Positions 35,687 through 50,420 of a stretch of 64,000 nt of DNA are shown piece after piece (the first letter of the stretch is position 1; each line of letters begins with the position of its first letter). The translations under genes and the position numbers were made by a program. Under the pieces are notes generated by a model. The model was not told the DNA's origin and searched no databases. It saw nothing but the letters and a program-made list of their open reading frames with translations. Origin of the DNA: Streptomyces liliiviolaceus (GTDB lineage Bacteria; Actinomycetota; Actinomycetes; Streptomycetales; Streptomycetaceae); assembly GCF_018070025.1 (NCBI RefSeq), contig NZ_JAGPYQ010000001.1:8122001-8186000 (forward strand), given 5' to 3'.

Positions 35687-35991
35687 GAGCTTCCACCTTC
35701 ACAAAGGGCGTATCGCTGTCGCCAAGGACGTACGGACGTCATCCACGACGGTAGCGGCGTGGGTGCTCCACAACCACGGCGCGATCTGCTCCGCGGGGAG
35801 CTCGGGATGAGTCTGCGGGCTCGGTGGGGGCCGGCCGCGCAGTTCCCCGCGCCCCTTACGGGGCGCCCTTGTCGGGGCGCGGGCTCTCCGGGGCGCGTGG
35901 GCGGTATGGCCGATTCCGCACCGGCGTGCGGGCTTGTGGGGGTTCGCGGCGCACGAGAGGCTGCCGCATGTCGACGAGGGGAGCGCACACC
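35687..35991. other. Divergent intergenic region with a dispersed-repeat copy
   Basis: Between glgP (minus) and the S8 protease (plus). Bases 35813-35855 are an inverted copy of the 45-bp repeat (core 35837-35855), directly followed by further GGGGCGC units. GACGT-N4-ACGTC at 35727-35740 is a small dyad near the glgP start and could be an operator. No gene was found. Confidence 0.6.
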
Positions 35992-37191
35992 ATGACAGTG
36001 AGGCGCACACGGCGGCTGCACTGGGCGGGAGGCCTGACCGCGGTCCTGACGGCAGCGGCCGTCTCGGCTCCCGCTCCGCCCGCGCACGCCGCGCCCGAGG
36101 GGCGCATATCCGGCAGCGCGAGAACGGGCGCCGTCAGTGGCAGTTACATCGTGACGCTCAAAGGGGCGACGAAAGCCCCGTCGAAGGCGGGCAGGGCGGT
36201 CGCCACCGAGTACGGAGCGAGAATAAGCCACACCTACAGCACGGCGCTCAACGGCTACGCGGTGCGGGCCGGTGAGCGGCAGGCGCGGCGGCTGGCCGCG
36301 GACTCCCGGGTGGCCTCGGTGGCACGGGACGCCACGGTGAGCGTCGAGCACCAGCAGTCGGACCCGCCGTGGGGCCTCGACCGCCTCGACCAGCGGGAGC
36401 TGCCGCTGAACCGCAGTTACACCTGGCCGGAGTCGGCGGGGCAGGGCGTGACGGCGTACGTCATCGACACCGGCGTACGCGTCACCCACCAGGACTTCGG
36501 CGGGCGGGCCTCCTCCGGCTGGGACTTCGTCGACGGCGACGCCGTCGCGCAGGACGGCCTGGGCCACGGCACCCATGTGGCGGGCACGATCGCGGGCACG
36601 ACGTACGGGGTCGCGAAGCTGGCGCGGGTCGTCGCCGTCCGTGTGCTCGACGACACCGGGGCCGGCACGCTGTCGCAGGTCATCGCCGGTATCGACTGGG
36701 TGACGACCCATGCGGTGAAGCCGGCCGTCGCCAATATGAGCCTGGGCGGTGTCGCGAACGCGCAGCTGGACGCCGCCGTACGCACCTCCATCGCGTCCGG
36801 CGTGACCTACACGATCGCGGCCGGCAACGACGACCGCCCGGCGAGCCTCGACTCACCGGCCCGGGTCGAGGAGGCGATCACGGTCGGGGCGAGCGACCGG
36901 AACGACGCCAGGGCGTACTTCTCCAACTGGGGTGCCCGGCTCGATCTGTTCGCGCCGGGCGTGGATGTCACCTCCGCCTCGCACACGGGCGACACCGGCA
37001 CGGCCACCTTCTCGGGTACCTCGATGGCGGCGCCCCATGCCGCGGGCGCGGCCGCGCTGTATCTCGCCGACCACTCCTCGGCGGCTCCCGCCGAGGTCGC
37101 CGGGGCCCTGGTCGACCGGGCCGCCGACGGGGAGCTGTCGGACGTGGGGGCGGGCTCCCCCGACAAACTCCTGCAGGTCGACAACCCTTGA
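35992..37191 (+). CDS. Secreted subtilisin-like serine protease (S8)
   Basis: 399 residues from ATG 35992 with GAGGGGAG upstream. Signal peptide (RLHWAGGLTAVLTAAAVSAPAPPAHA), an inhibitor-I9 propeptide (about 45-120, GSYIVTLKGATKAPSKAGR) and a complete S8A catalytic domain. The triad is visible: Asp in AYVIDTGVRVTH (about 157), His in GHGTHVAGTIAG (about 192) and Ser in SGTSMAAPHAAG (about 342), with the oxyanion Asn in TIAAGNDD. It is the proteinase K/aqualysin type and should be an extracellular endopeptidase activated by propeptide removal. No C-terminal domain. It stands between glgP and glgE but is probably unrelated to glucan metabolism. Confidence 0.94.
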   Translation: MTVRRTRRLHWAGGLTAVLTAAAVSAPAPPAHAAPEGRISGSARTGAVSGSYIVTLKGATKAPSKAGRAVATEYGARISHTYSTALNGYAVRAGERQARRLAADSRVASVARDATVSVEHQQSDPPWGLDRLDQRELPLNRSYTWPESAGQGVTAYVIDTGVRVTHQDFGGRASSGWDFVDGDAVAQDGLGHGTHVAGTIAGTTYGVAKLARVVAVRVLDDTGAGTLSQVIAGIDWVTTHAVKPAVANMSLGGVANAQLDAAVRTSIASGVTYTIAAGNDDRPASLDSPARVEEAITVGASDRNDARAYFSNWGARLDLFAPGVDVTSASHTGDTGTATFSGTSMAAPHAAGAAALYLADHSSAAPAEVAGALVDRAADGELSDVGAGSPDKLLQVDNP

Positions 37192-37302
37192 CCAAGAACA
37201 CGTTCGCAGACCGGTCTTGTCCCGCGAATCCCGGGTAGATGCTTCACGGATCAGTTGACGCTTTGCAGATCAGTGGCGGATTCCCAGCGGGCGAGGCCGG
37301 TC

Positions 37303-37331
37303 TTGTGTGTGGACATACGCGCGAGTAGTTA
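37303..37331 (+). promoter_or_regulatory. Candidate promoter for the glgE operon
   Basis: TTGTGT (37303-37308), a 17-base spacer and TAGTTA (37326-37331) form a fair vegetative-type promoter 119 bases before the glgE start. The -35 match is partial. No other convincing promoter is seen in 37192-37449. Confidence 0.35.
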
Positions 37332-37449
37332 ACAAAGTGCCGGATTGCCCACCCGAAAGGGGAGGGAAGGCTCCCTCGGTAACGCACCGCAGGAACCGCC
37401 TTCCCACACTCTCATCCGCCCACCCACGTTGACGCGGACAGGAGCGGTC

Positions 37450-39719
37450 ATGCCCGCCATGCACCACCAGCCGTCACCACCCCCGACGCCCGGCACCACA
37501 CCACCCCCGGATCCGGGGGAGAAAGCGGACCGCCCACCGGCATCGAAGACCCGGACCGCCGAGCAGGCGACACCGGTGGAACCGACCGGCCCGACCCGTC
37601 CCACCGATACGACCCGTCCCACCGCTGCGACCGGGCCGAAGAACCAGGCCGGACCCACGGCGCCCGCCTCCGGGCGGACCGCCCCCTCCCCCGAAAGTGC
37701 CTTCGTGAGTGCCCCCGTGATCGGCCGTATCCCCGTCCTGGACGTACGTCCCTTCGTCGCGGGTGGCCGCCGCCCGGCGAAGGCCGTGGTGGGAGAGGCC
37801 TTCGAGATCTCCGCGACGGTCTTCCGGGAGGGGCACGACGCGGTCGCCGCGAACGTCGTGCTGCGCGGCCCCGAGGGCCGCACGGGCCCCTGGACACCCC
37901 TGCGCGAACTCGCTCCCGGCACGGACCGCTGGGGCGCCACCGTCTCCGTACCGGCGCCCGGCCGCTGGACGTACACGGTGGAGGCCTGGGGCGATCCGAT
38001 CACCACCTGGCGCCACCATGCCCGGATCAAGATCCCGGCGGGCATGGACACCGAGCTGGTCCTGGAGGAGGGCGCGCTGCTGTACGAGCGTGCCTCGGCC
38101 GGGGTGCCGAAGAGCAAGGGCCGGCGGGAGGCGATCCTCGCGGCCGTGGAGGCCCTGCGCGACACCGCCCGGCCCGCGGCGGCCCGGCTGGCCGCCGCGC
38201 TCACCCCCGACGTGGACCATGTCCTCGCCCGCCACCCCTTGCGCGAACTGGTCACCGCCGCCGATCCGCTGGACCTCCAGGTCGAGCGGGAGCGGGCGCT
38301 GTTCGGGTCCTGGTACGAGTTCTTCCCGCGCTCGGAGGGCGCGGTGGTCGAGCCCGGGAAACCGCCGGTCAGCGGTACGTTCAAGACGGCGGCCCGGCGG
38401 CTGCCCGCGATCGCCGGCATGGGCTTCGACGTGGTGTACCTGCCACCGATCCACCCCATCGGCGCGACCTTCCGCAAGGGCCCCAACAACACCCTGGACC
38501 CCGGCCCGTACGACGTCGGGGTGCCGTGGGCGATCGGCTCGCCGGAGGGCGGGCACGACGCGATCCACCCGGATCTCGGCACGATCGACGACTTCGACGA
38601 CTTCGTGCGCCGGGCCGCGGAACTGGACCTGGAGATCGCGCTCGACTTCGCGCTCCAGTGCTCACCCGACCATCCGTGGGTGGAGAAGCATCCGGAATGG
38701 TTCCACCACCGCTCCGACGGCACGATCGCCTATGCGGAGAACCCGCCGAAGAAGTACCAGGACATCTATCCGATCGCCTTCGACAAGGACATGCCGGGCC
38801 TGGTGCGGGAGACGCTCAGGGTGCTGCGGTTCTGGATGAGCCATGGCGTACGGATCTTCCGTGTCGACAATCCGCATACGAAACCGGTCATCTTCTGGGA
38901 AGAGGTGATCGGGGAGATCAATCGCACCGACCCTGATGTGATCTTCCTGGCCGAGGCGTTCACCCGCCCGGCGATGATGCACACGCTCGGCGCGATCGGT
39001 TTCCAGCAGTCGTACACGTATTTCACCTGGCGCAACAGCAAAGAGGAACTGACCGAATACCTCACCGAACTCTCCGGTGACGCGGCCGCGTATATGCGGC
39101 CCAACTTCTTCGTCAACACCCCGGACATCCTGCACGAGTTCCTTCAGCGCGGTGGTCGGGGCGCCTTCGAACTGCGCGCGGTACTGGCCGCGACGCTCTC
39201 CCCGACCTGGGGTGTCTACAGCGGATTCGAGCTGTGCGAAGGCGTGCCGGTGCGCGACGGCAGCGAAGAATACCTGAACTCCGAAAAGTACCAACTACGT
39301 CCGCGAGACTGGGAGTCGGCGGAACGCGAAGGTCGTAGCATCGCGCCCCTGATCGCCGAACTCAATGCGATCAGGCGCCGCAGCCCCGCCCTTCGACAAC
39401 TGCGTGACCTGCATTTCCATCACACGGACAAGGAGGCGGTGCTCGCGTACTCCAAGTCGGTCACGGACACACGCGGATCGAACACGGTTCTGGTGGTCGT
39501 GAACCTCGACCCCCACCACACCCAGGAAGCCACCATCTCGTTGGACATGCCACGACTCGGCCTCGACTGGCACGCGTCGCTGCCGGTACGCGACGAGCTC
39601 TCCGGCGAGGTCTACCCCTGGGGCAGGACCAACTACGTACGCCTCACCCCCGGTCACCGGGCCGCGCACGTACTGACCGTCCTGCGACCGTCCTCACCGC
39701 CCACCGGAGGGTCACCCAC

Positions 39720-39723
<4 letters not shown>
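37450..39723 (+). CDS. glgE: Alpha-1,4-glucan:maltose-1-phosphate maltosyltransferase
   Basis: 757 residues from ATG 37450 (GGAG at five bases). It extends alpha-1,4-glucans with maltosyl units from alpha-maltose-1-phosphate, the committed step of the GlgE pathway. It is GH13_3: the nucleophile Asp is in [14 protein letters not shown] (about 471), the acid in [10 protein letters not shown], and the maltose-phosphate site includes [13 protein letters not shown] and NSEKYQ. The first ~95 residues are a Pro/Thr-rich low-complexity extension ([16 protein letters not shown]) before the conserved [19 protein letters not shown]. The known S. coelicolor enzyme is about 675 residues, so this copy is longer. 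The stop overlaps treS by ATGA. Confidence 0.96.
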
Positions 39724-41416
<1,693 letters not shown>

Positions 41417-41420
<4 letters not shown>

Positions 41421-41597
41421 GCCCTGTCGTCAAATTCCCGCCTGCCGGGCGACGCCTGGCACGCACTCTCGCTGCACCGGGCGAAAGCCCAAGTACGTCC
41501 AGTACGCGGACTTCCGCCCGGCACACCGAGAGCACGCACCAGACGCCGCCCGGCCCGCCCTCCGGGCGGACGCCGGGAATTTGACGACAGGACCTAG
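41417..41597. mobile_element. MITE-like 181-bp hairpin element at the end of treS
   Basis: The ends are inverted repeats starting CTAGGYCCTGTCGTCA and matching at 23 of 24 positions; weaker symmetry runs through the whole unit (internal AAGTACGTCCAGTAC centre, GGGCGAAAGCCC/GGGCGGAAGTCCG arms). Both ends carry CTAG, the target type used by several IS5-family elements. It has no reading frame, so any movement would need a transposase supplied elsewhere. The left end provides the TAG stop of treS. It occupies most of the 282-base gap before pep2, without breaking the operon order. Its mobility is inferred from structure only. Confidence 0.7.
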
Positions 41598-41702
41598 GAC
41601 CGGCCCCGACGGGCGGGTACAACGGACGGCGGGGCGGTTTCCCCCGCCCCGCCCTGGGCACGCAGTAGTAACACCCCGACTCCGGGGAAAGGACGCGACG
41701 CC

Positions 41703-43157
41703 ATGTCCGAAGCCGTCACCCATTCCGTGCACTCCGCTTCGACAAGCCCCGGTCTTCTCGCGTCCCTCGATCCACTGCTTCGCGAGTGGCTTCCACGGCA
41801 GCGGTGGTTCGCGGGAAAAGGCCGTCCCGTCACCGGGTTCTCCCTGGTCTCGGCGACCGAGGTGCTGCCCCTGAACTCCAGACTGGGCCTGCTCAATCTG
41901 CTCGTACGGGCCCATCAGCCGCTCGTGCCCACGCAGAGCGCGCCCGCGCATCCGGCCGACTGCTACCAACTGCTGCTCGGCGTGCGCGAGACACTGCCAC
42001 CGCGGCTGGCGCCCGCGCTGATCGGCCATCCGGCACAGGGCCCCCTGGCCGGACTGACCGTGTACGAGGCGCTGCACGACCCGCGGCCCGCCGATGTCCT
42101 TCTGGAGGCCCTGCGGGAGCGGGCGCACATCGGAGAGCTGCGCTTCGAGCGGGACATGACGCAGGAGATCCGGGGCGATCTGGTGCCGCGCCTGGTGACC
42201 GCCGAGCAGTCGAACTCGTCTCTCGTCTATGGAGATACGTTCATCCTGAAGCTCCTGCGCAGGATCGTGCCGGGCATCAACCCCGATCTTGAGCTGCCGC
42301 TGGCGCTGGCCCGCGAGGGCTGCGCACGGGTTCCGGCACCGGCCGGCTGGATCCTCGCGGACCTGGCCGCCGACTCCCTCGACCCCGGCCCGCACGTTCC
42401 CGGCGACCCGTACGTCCTAGGTGTCCTGCAGCCCTTTCTCCAGGGCGCCTCCGACGGCTGGGACCTGGCCCTGCGCGAGCTCGCCAAGGGTGAGGACTTC
42501 AACGGTGCGGCGCGGGCGCTCGGCCGGGCCACGGCCGAGGTGCACACCGCGCTGGCCCGTGCGCTGCCCGAGGTGACCATGGGCCGCGCGCAGATGGAGC
42601 TGCTGGTGGAGGGGATGACCGAGCGGCTGACGGCGGCCGTCCAGACGGTGCCCTCGCTGCTGCCGTACGCGCCCGGTCTGCGGTCCGCGTTCGACGCGCT
42701 CGCCGATCTGGCGGGCGAGGGGCGGACGTGGACGGCCCAGCGGATCCACGGGGACCTGCATCTGGGCCAGTGTCTGCGGTCGCCGTCCGGCAGCTGGTCG
42801 CTGATCGACTTCGAGGGCGAACCCTCCAAGCCGCTCGCCGAGCGGCGCCTGCCCCAGCCGACCGCGCGGGACGTGGCCGGCATGCTCCGCTCCTTCGACT
42901 ACGCCGCGCACTCGCTCCGGGCCGAGGGCACCCAGGTGTCCGCCGTACCCGGCTGGGCGGACGCGTGCCGGGCCGCGTACTGCTCCGGTTACGCCGAGGC
43001 CGGCGGGCGCGATCCGCGGACGGACCCGGTGCTGCTGCGCGCGTACGAGACCGACAAGGCGATCTACGAAGTCGTGTACGAGGCACGGCACCGGCCCGAC
43101 TGGCTGCCCGTGCCGATGGCGGCAGTGCGCCGGCTGGCCCTTCCCGAACCGTCCTGA
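41703..43157 (+). CDS. pep2: Maltokinase
   Basis: 484 residues from ATG 41703 (GGGAAAGGA upstream). It phosphorylates maltose to alpha-maltose-1-phosphate using ATP, making the donor for GlgE. The N-terminal cap ([18 protein letters not shown]) and the aminoglycoside-phosphotransferase-like kinase core are evident: nucleotide-lobe lysine in [14 protein letters not shown], catalytic loop [13 protein letters not shown] and metal-binding [17 protein letters not shown]. The end, [24 protein letters not shown], is family-typical. It lies between treS and glgB, the conserved order, although the hairpin element separates it from treS. Confidence 0.95.
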   Translation: MSEAVTHSVHSASTSPGLLASLDPLLREWLPRQRWFAGKGRPVTGFSLVSATEVLPLNSRLGLLNLLVRAHQPLVPTQSAPAHPADCYQLLLGVRETLPPRLAPALIGHPAQGPLAGLTVYEALHDPRPADVLLEALRERAHIGELRFERDMTQEIRGDLVPRLVTAEQSNSSLVYGDTFILKLLRRIVPGINPDLELPLALAREGCARVPAPAGWILADLAADSLDPGPHVPGDPYVLGVLQPFLQGASDGWDLALRELAKGEDFNGAARALGRATAEVHTALARALPEVTMGRAQMELLVEGMTERLTAAVQTVPSLLPYAPGLRSAFDALADLAGEGRTWTAQRIHGDLHLGQCLRSPSGSWSLIDFEGEPSKPLAERRLPQPTARDVAGMLRSFDYAAHSLRAEGTQVSAVPGWADACRAAYCSGYAEAGGRDPRTDPVLLRAYETDKAIYEVVYEARHRPDWLPVPMAAVRRLALPEPS

Positions 43158-43209
43158 CCGCCCCGACCCGCCCCGCTCCACCTCTCACCGTGCCGAGGAG
43201 GCTCCACCC

Positions 43210-45698
<2,489 letters not shown>

Positions 45699-45702
<4 letters not shown>

Positions 45703-47978
45703 GGCTTGTCGGACAGGCCCGTCCTCCTTCTCCGGGGGGCCTCGACCGCCGCCCGTCGCAGCGGACTCGTCGACGAGGAGGTGTTCAGGTGCCGGCGACG
45801 GCGCCTGAGGAGGAGGAAGGCCGCGGGGAGCAGCAGGAGCGGGAGGAGACGCAGCGCCCATGTGCCCGCGCCGGCCGAGGTGTCGGGCGGACCGAGACCT
45901 GACGCCTCGCGGGGGGTCGGGGCGCCGAGCCACACGGTGTCGGCGTCCATGGACGGCGTACGCAGCGAACGGTCCACCCCTTTGGGGAGCTTCGCGAAGT
46001 CCGCCTCGAAGCGGGTGTCCGGGACCTGGCGGAGGGAGACCCGGGAGAAGTCGACCCCGCCGAAGACGTAGTTCTTGGCACCGCCGTCCGCGAGCTTCTC
46101 CGTGACGTCGAACTCGCCCCGGCGGTACGAGTCGACGTACCGGTCGAACGTGTCCCTCGGCTTCCAGCGCGCAGTGGTGCGCCAGTGCGCGATGTCGCCC
46201 GAGTCGATCAGGTCGCCGTACGTCGTGTCCTGCGTCCTGGCGCGTTCGCGGTACCACTGCGCCGCCACCCGGGCGAGGTGGACGCGGCGCAGGTCGGCGT
46301 ACTCCGGTGCGGTGTTCACCGCCTTCGTCAGCTCGGGCAGGACCAGGGTGCGGTACAGGTCCTCGTTGTGCTCCTCGGAGGCACGGTCCGGCCGGGGGCA
46401 GGAGGGAGGGGCGTCGCCGGTTCCGCCGGCTTCCGACAGGTACTGCGACTCCATCTGCACGTCGAGCGGCGCGTCGAGGATGTACAGCTCGTCGCCGTCC
46501 TCGTGGACCGACGCCGGCGCGGACGTGATCCAGTTGCGGGTCGACGCGCACTCGCCCCGGAGGCCGTCCCAGTACCGCCGGCCGAGCGCGGTGTGCGGGT
46601 GGATGAGTTCGCCGACGGTCTTCTTCATCCGCAGGTCCGCCTCCAGCATGATCCGCCCGACGTCCGTACGGCCCAGCTCGTCGTCGACCACGCGTTCCGG
46701 TTCGGTCGGGTTGAGGTTGACCCAGAAGGCCGAGGGGTCCAGGGAGAGCCAGACGAAGAAGGCGTCGGAGGTGCGGGCGGCGGCCGAGACACCGGTGGAG
46801 GTGCGGTTGTCGCCCTTGAGGGGGTCGCGGTCCGCGCCGAAGGAGTACCGCAGGCCGCTGCCGTCCCCCGGGTCGGCCAGGTAGCGCAGTTCCATGGTGG
46901 AGAAGTCGATGCCGCCGTTGTTCCCCCCGGGGACGGCCAGGGTGGCGCCCAGACCGGTGGCGGCGTCGGCGTCCGCCGCTCCCCCGCCCCGGCCCTCGTC
47001 GCACGTGCCGTCCGCCTTCGCCGCCGCGAGCACGAGCGCGGACGGTACGGGGCGGCGCTGCGACCGGGTGTCCGGGAGCGCGCACGAGGGACCCGAGGGG
47101 AGGGCGAAGGGGGGCTTGAACGCGCTCTCCTCCCAGTTCTCCTTCTTCGCCGTCTCCATCACCCCGTCGAGATCCACACCCAGTTGTTCCTGCGCGACAC
47201 CGTTTCGGTACTGCCTCTCCTTGCCGTACGCCTTCTCCACCTTGAGCTTGGCTTTCCTGTCGGCGTCGGACTTCCCCTCGGCGGCCCAGTCCTTGGCGAG
47301 TTTCGCCATGTCCTCGGCCTTCTGGGCGGTCTCCTTGACCGTGAGGTCGTACGGGTACGCGAAGAGGGTCCGCGTCTGCCGGAGGTAGAAGCGGGAGCAC
47401 TTGGCGCACTGCTGCCGTTCGGAAGCCGAGGCGATCTTCGCCTCCGGGGCGATTCCGGCTTCGTCCTCCAGCTTCTGGAGCCAGCCCTCCGAATGCAGGC
47501 GCTCACCGCTCAGCGCGGCGATGCCGGGGATCTCGTTGTATCCCTTTTCCTCCAGTTGCTCGACGAGCCGCGGGTCCAGGAATCTCTTCATCGGTTTGAG
47601 GTCGATCATCGACGCCCGCCAGGCCCGGCGGGATTCGAAGGAGGCATAACGGGGGTTGCCCAGAAGGTCGTTCAATTGTTTTTCGGTCAGCAGCAGCGGG
47701 TTGAGGAAGTCGACCGCACCGTTGCGGGACTGGTTGAAGGCCTGTTGCTTCTGGTGGTCGGGAAGCAGGCGCCGGAGGAGGAAACGCAGCTGCTCGACCG
47801 GCATGAGCGGTGGGCTGAGCAGGGGATTGTCGAACGCCTCGTCCTTCGAGAGGTTCGTCCCGTCCGCCGCTCCCGGCGGCCGGGTGCCGTCGTCCGCCGC
47901 GGCGGGCCGGGGCCCGGCGACTCCCACGAGAAGCACCAGCAGCAGCGCCGTGAGCGCGCGGGCCCCCTGCCGCCTCAC
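45699..47978 (-). CDS. Large secreted protein with C-terminal membrane anchor, function unknown
   Basis: 759 residues from GTG 47978. The N terminus is a signal peptide ([22 protein letters not shown]). A long extracytoplasmic region follows, with a CxxC pair (QQCAKCSRF, about 188), a charged helical stretch ([36 protein letters not shown]) and a beta-rich second half. Near the end are one membrane helix ([17 protein letters not shown]) and an Arg-rich tail, giving a type I topology. No domain was recognised. It is the last of four genes joined by 4-base overlaps around a PrsW-like protease, so it may be a substrate or effector of that module. Its stop overlaps the convergent glgB stop. Confidence 0.75.
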
Positions 47979-48304
47979 GTCTCTTCCCCGTCCCCGCTCC
48001 GCTCCTCCCCGCCGAACACCTCGTCGATCAGGGCGAGATCGGAGTCACCGGACGACCGCGACCGCGTCACCGCACGAGCCAGCCAGACCCCTGCCCCCGT
48101 CACGGCCACCGCCCACACCACCCCCGACGCTCCCCGGGCCACCCCCTCCGGACAGCTCCCGGCCCGGATCGGCAACCCGCCGTGGTACGTGGGCGCCGCG
48201 CACTGGGCGGAGGCGGACGGGGGCGAACCCAGTAGGAGAAAAGCGACCGCCGCGGACAGCGCGGCCATCCGTACGGCGAGAGCGGTGATCGCGGCCTTCC
48301 TCAT
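47975..48304 (-). CDS. Small membrane protein in the PrsW operon
   Basis: 109 residues: signal peptide (ALAVRMAALSAAVAFLLLGSPPSASA), a short exported segment with two cysteines (QCAAPTYHGGLPIRAGSCPEG) that could form one disulfide, a membrane helix (VVWAVAVTGAGVWLARAV) and an acidic cytoplasmic tail (LALIDEVFGGEERSGDGEE). Both ends overlap neighbouring genes by four bases (ATGA with the protease gene, GTGA with the large secreted protein). No known family. Its size and topology fit a regulator, anti-sigma-like bridge or assembly factor, but nothing in the sequence decides this. Confidence 0.75.
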   Translation of the reverse strand: MRKAAITALAVRMAALSAAVAFLLLGSPPSASAQCAAPTYHGGLPIRAGSCPEGVARGASGVVWAVAVTGAGVWLARAVTRSRSSGDSDLALIDEVFGGEERSGDGEET

Positions 48305-49749
48305 GACAGCTCCTCCGCTCCCGCCGGAGTCCCTTTCAGCTCCAGCACCCGCTCCCGCAGCCGGAACTCGGACGGGATGAACTCGTCGGCCTCCGCCCGC
48401 CCCCGGTGCCATCCCTGCGTCGCCAGGTCCAGCTGTGCCTGCTGGAACCGCATCAGGTGCCGCACTCCCGCCGTACCGTCCCGCCGCCACACCCGCAGCT
48501 CCAGCGCCAGCCTCCGGCGCGGGGAGAGCAGCAGCCCGATCTCCGGCTCCGTCACCGCACCGCGCCCGGACGCGGCCTCCGCGGCCAGCGCACGGCCCAC
48601 CCCCGCGGCCTGCTCGCGCAGCCCGCGACGCAGGACGAGCACGCCCAGCGCCACGAACACTCCCGACGTGATCAGCGTCAGCAACGGCACGCCCAGCAGC
48701 AGACTCAGCGTGTCGTCGTCCCCGAACCAGCCCGACCTGTACCGGTCGAGCCGCATCAGCACCATGTCCGTCCAGAAGTGCCCGCCCACCGCCGCCGTCA
48801 GCCCGCCCCCGACCACCAGCAGCCGGTCCCGGCGTCCGGTCAGCCATCTGCTCGCGCCGATCCCGGCCCCGGCGAGCGCCGTGAACGCCACGTGCGCCGC
48901 CATGAGACCGACGACCTGCCGGTCCCAGAACTGGGTCGGATGGTGGGCGACGTCGATCAGGCTCATGAAGTGGACCGTCTCGACGAGGTTGTACCCGAGG
49001 CCGACCGCCGCACCGATCACCACTCCGGACACCACACCGTCGAAGTGACGCCGGAAGAGGAGGAACAGGACCGCCACCCCGGCCGCCTTGCCCAGTTCGG
49101 CCATCACGGCCGCGTTCAGCGCCATCAGCGTGACGTACCTGCGCACCTCGGCCTGCGGGTGCTCGAATTCGAGGAGGAACCCCGGCGCGTACCGCTGGTA
49201 CCAGGTCATCATCACGATCCCGAACCCACCGCCGATCAGCGCACCCCACCCGAAGCCGCTCAGCAGCAGCCACCCGGGCATCCGCCGCAGCGACTGCGTC
49301 CGGTGCACGAACAGCAGCGCCGCCCCGCTGACGAGCAGACACAGCAGCAGCTGCCGCGGAGCGTTCCCGAACGCCGCCGACGGCATCGCGGCGAACGGCA
49401 GCAACAGCGCGGCGAGGATCCCGAACCGGCAGGCACGGACGTTCCGTACGGACAGCCCGCCGCCCCCGGCGCGCCGGTCGGCGAGCAGCCGCAGACCGAG
49501 TACGAGGGCGACCGCCCATCCGCCGAGCAGCAGTACCCGCGTCACCTTGAACGGCGTCGGCTCGGGCGGCAGGAAGCGGATGAAGACGCTGGACCACTGG
49601 TGCAGGTCGGGCGCCGCCCGGAAGAGGAGCTGGCCGGCGACGTAGGCCACCGACAGTCCGACCGCGATCACGATCGCCAGGGTCGTCCCGCGCCGGGCCG
49701 CCGGCGGGTGCGCGGGCTTCGGCGGCACCACCGCGCTTCCGGCGGTCAT
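48301..49749 (-). CDS. PrsW-family intramembrane protease-like protein
   Basis: 482 residues with about eight to ten membrane helices and a long cytoplasmic C-terminal tail. The PrsW/CAAX-like core is visible: MAELGKAAGVAVLFLLFRRHFDGVVSG holds the first motif (family EExxK, here AExxK), GLGYNLVETVHF holds the second Glu, AAHVAFTALAGAGIG the first His, and GGHFWTDMVL a second His with Asp. The first Glu of the usual pair is Ala, so activity is likely but not certain. PrsW of Bacillus subtilis cuts an anti-sigma factor in stress signalling. Overlaps of four bases with the genes on both sides suggest a dedicated membrane module. Confidence 0.78.
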   Translation of the reverse strand: MTAGSAVVPPKPAHPPAARRGTTLAIVIAVGLSVAYVAGQLLFRAAPDLHQWSSVFIRFLPPEPTPFKVTRVLLLGGWAVALVLGLRLLADRRAGGGGLSVRNVRACRFGILAALLLPFAAMPSAAFGNAPRQLLLCLLVSGAALLFVHRTQSLRRMPGWLLLSGFGWGALIGGGFGIVMMTWYQRYAPGFLLEFEHPQAEVRRYVTLMALNAAVMAELGKAAGVAVLFLLFRRHFDGVVSGVVIGAAVGLGYNLVETVHFMSLIDVAHHPTQFWDRQVVGLMAAHVAFTALAGAGIGASRWLTGRRDRLLVVGGGLTAAVGGHFWTDMVLMRLDRYRSGWFGDDDTLSLLLGVPLLTLITSGVFVALGVLVLRRGLREQAAGVGRALAAEAASGRGAVTEPEIGLLLSPRRRLALELRVWRRDGTAGVRHLMRFQQAQLDLATQGWHRGRAEADEFIPSEFRLRERVLELKGTPAGAEELS

Positions 49750-50162
49750 GAGCCGCCGTCCAGTGGGGGGATCGAGAGTTCGGGCAGGCTGGGAATGTAG
49801 GTGGGGAAGCTCGGGATGCCCTCGGTCGGAAGGTTCGTCGGCAGGTCGTCCGGCAGTTCGGTGGGACGGTCGGTCCAGTAGTCCGTGGGCAGGTCGGTGG
49901 GCAGTTCGGTCGGGAATCCGCTCGGCAGGGCGGTCGATCCCGTACCGGTCGGATAGGACTCCGGCAGCGGATACGCGGGATCGGTGGAGACGCCGAGCAC
50001 GACGGCGACGAGAGCGCACACGGCCCCGATCCCGCCGGCGACCGCCAGGAGCAGCACATGGGGCCGGGGTCCCGGCTCTGGCCCGCCGTCGGGTAATTCC
50101 GGTAAGGGTGCGATGGCTGCCTCCCCCGAGGTGTGCCGACCACGGCTGCGTCCGATGCACAC
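49746..50162 (-). CDS. Pro/Thr-rich single-pass membrane protein with two TTA codons
   Basis: 138 residues if it starts at GTG 50162; GTG 50204 (AGGA upstream) would give 152, but the added codons look non-coding. After a short polar start comes one membrane helix (HVLLLAVAGGIGAVCALVAVVLGV), then a wholly Pro/Thr/Leu/Asp-rich outside stalk of repeated PTELPTDLPT-type units. Two Leu codons before the helix are TTA (50103-50105 and 50094-50096), the bldA-dependent codon of Streptomyces, so translation of this first gene of the operon may be tied to development. It overlaps the PrsW-like gene by ATGA. No known family. Confidence 0.65.
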   Translation of the reverse strand: MCIGRSRGRHTSGEAAIAPLPELPDGGPEPGPRPHVLLLAVAGGIGAVCALVAVVLGVSTDPAYPLPESYPTGTGSTALPSGFPTELPTDLPTDYWTDRPTELPDDLPTNLPTEGIPSFPTYIPSLPELSIPPLDGGS

Positions 50163-50420
50163 GTCCGCACCGCGTGGAAGGCCTGCTGAGCCTACTTGCC
50201 CCACATCATGCCCATTCCTGCGCCCGAGTTGAACCCGTATACGCGGATCGTCATCGACGTACGAGCGGAGGGAACCATTCGCGGCCGTCTCCTCGTGGTC
50301 GTCACAGGAGGCCGGCGGGAGGAGGCACATGGACCGTACGACGGAGGTCGCGCAGGACGGGAATCGGTCCTGCGCCTCCTCACCTGGAGAGCGCCCCTTC
50401 CCACCCACCCGACGTGCGGG

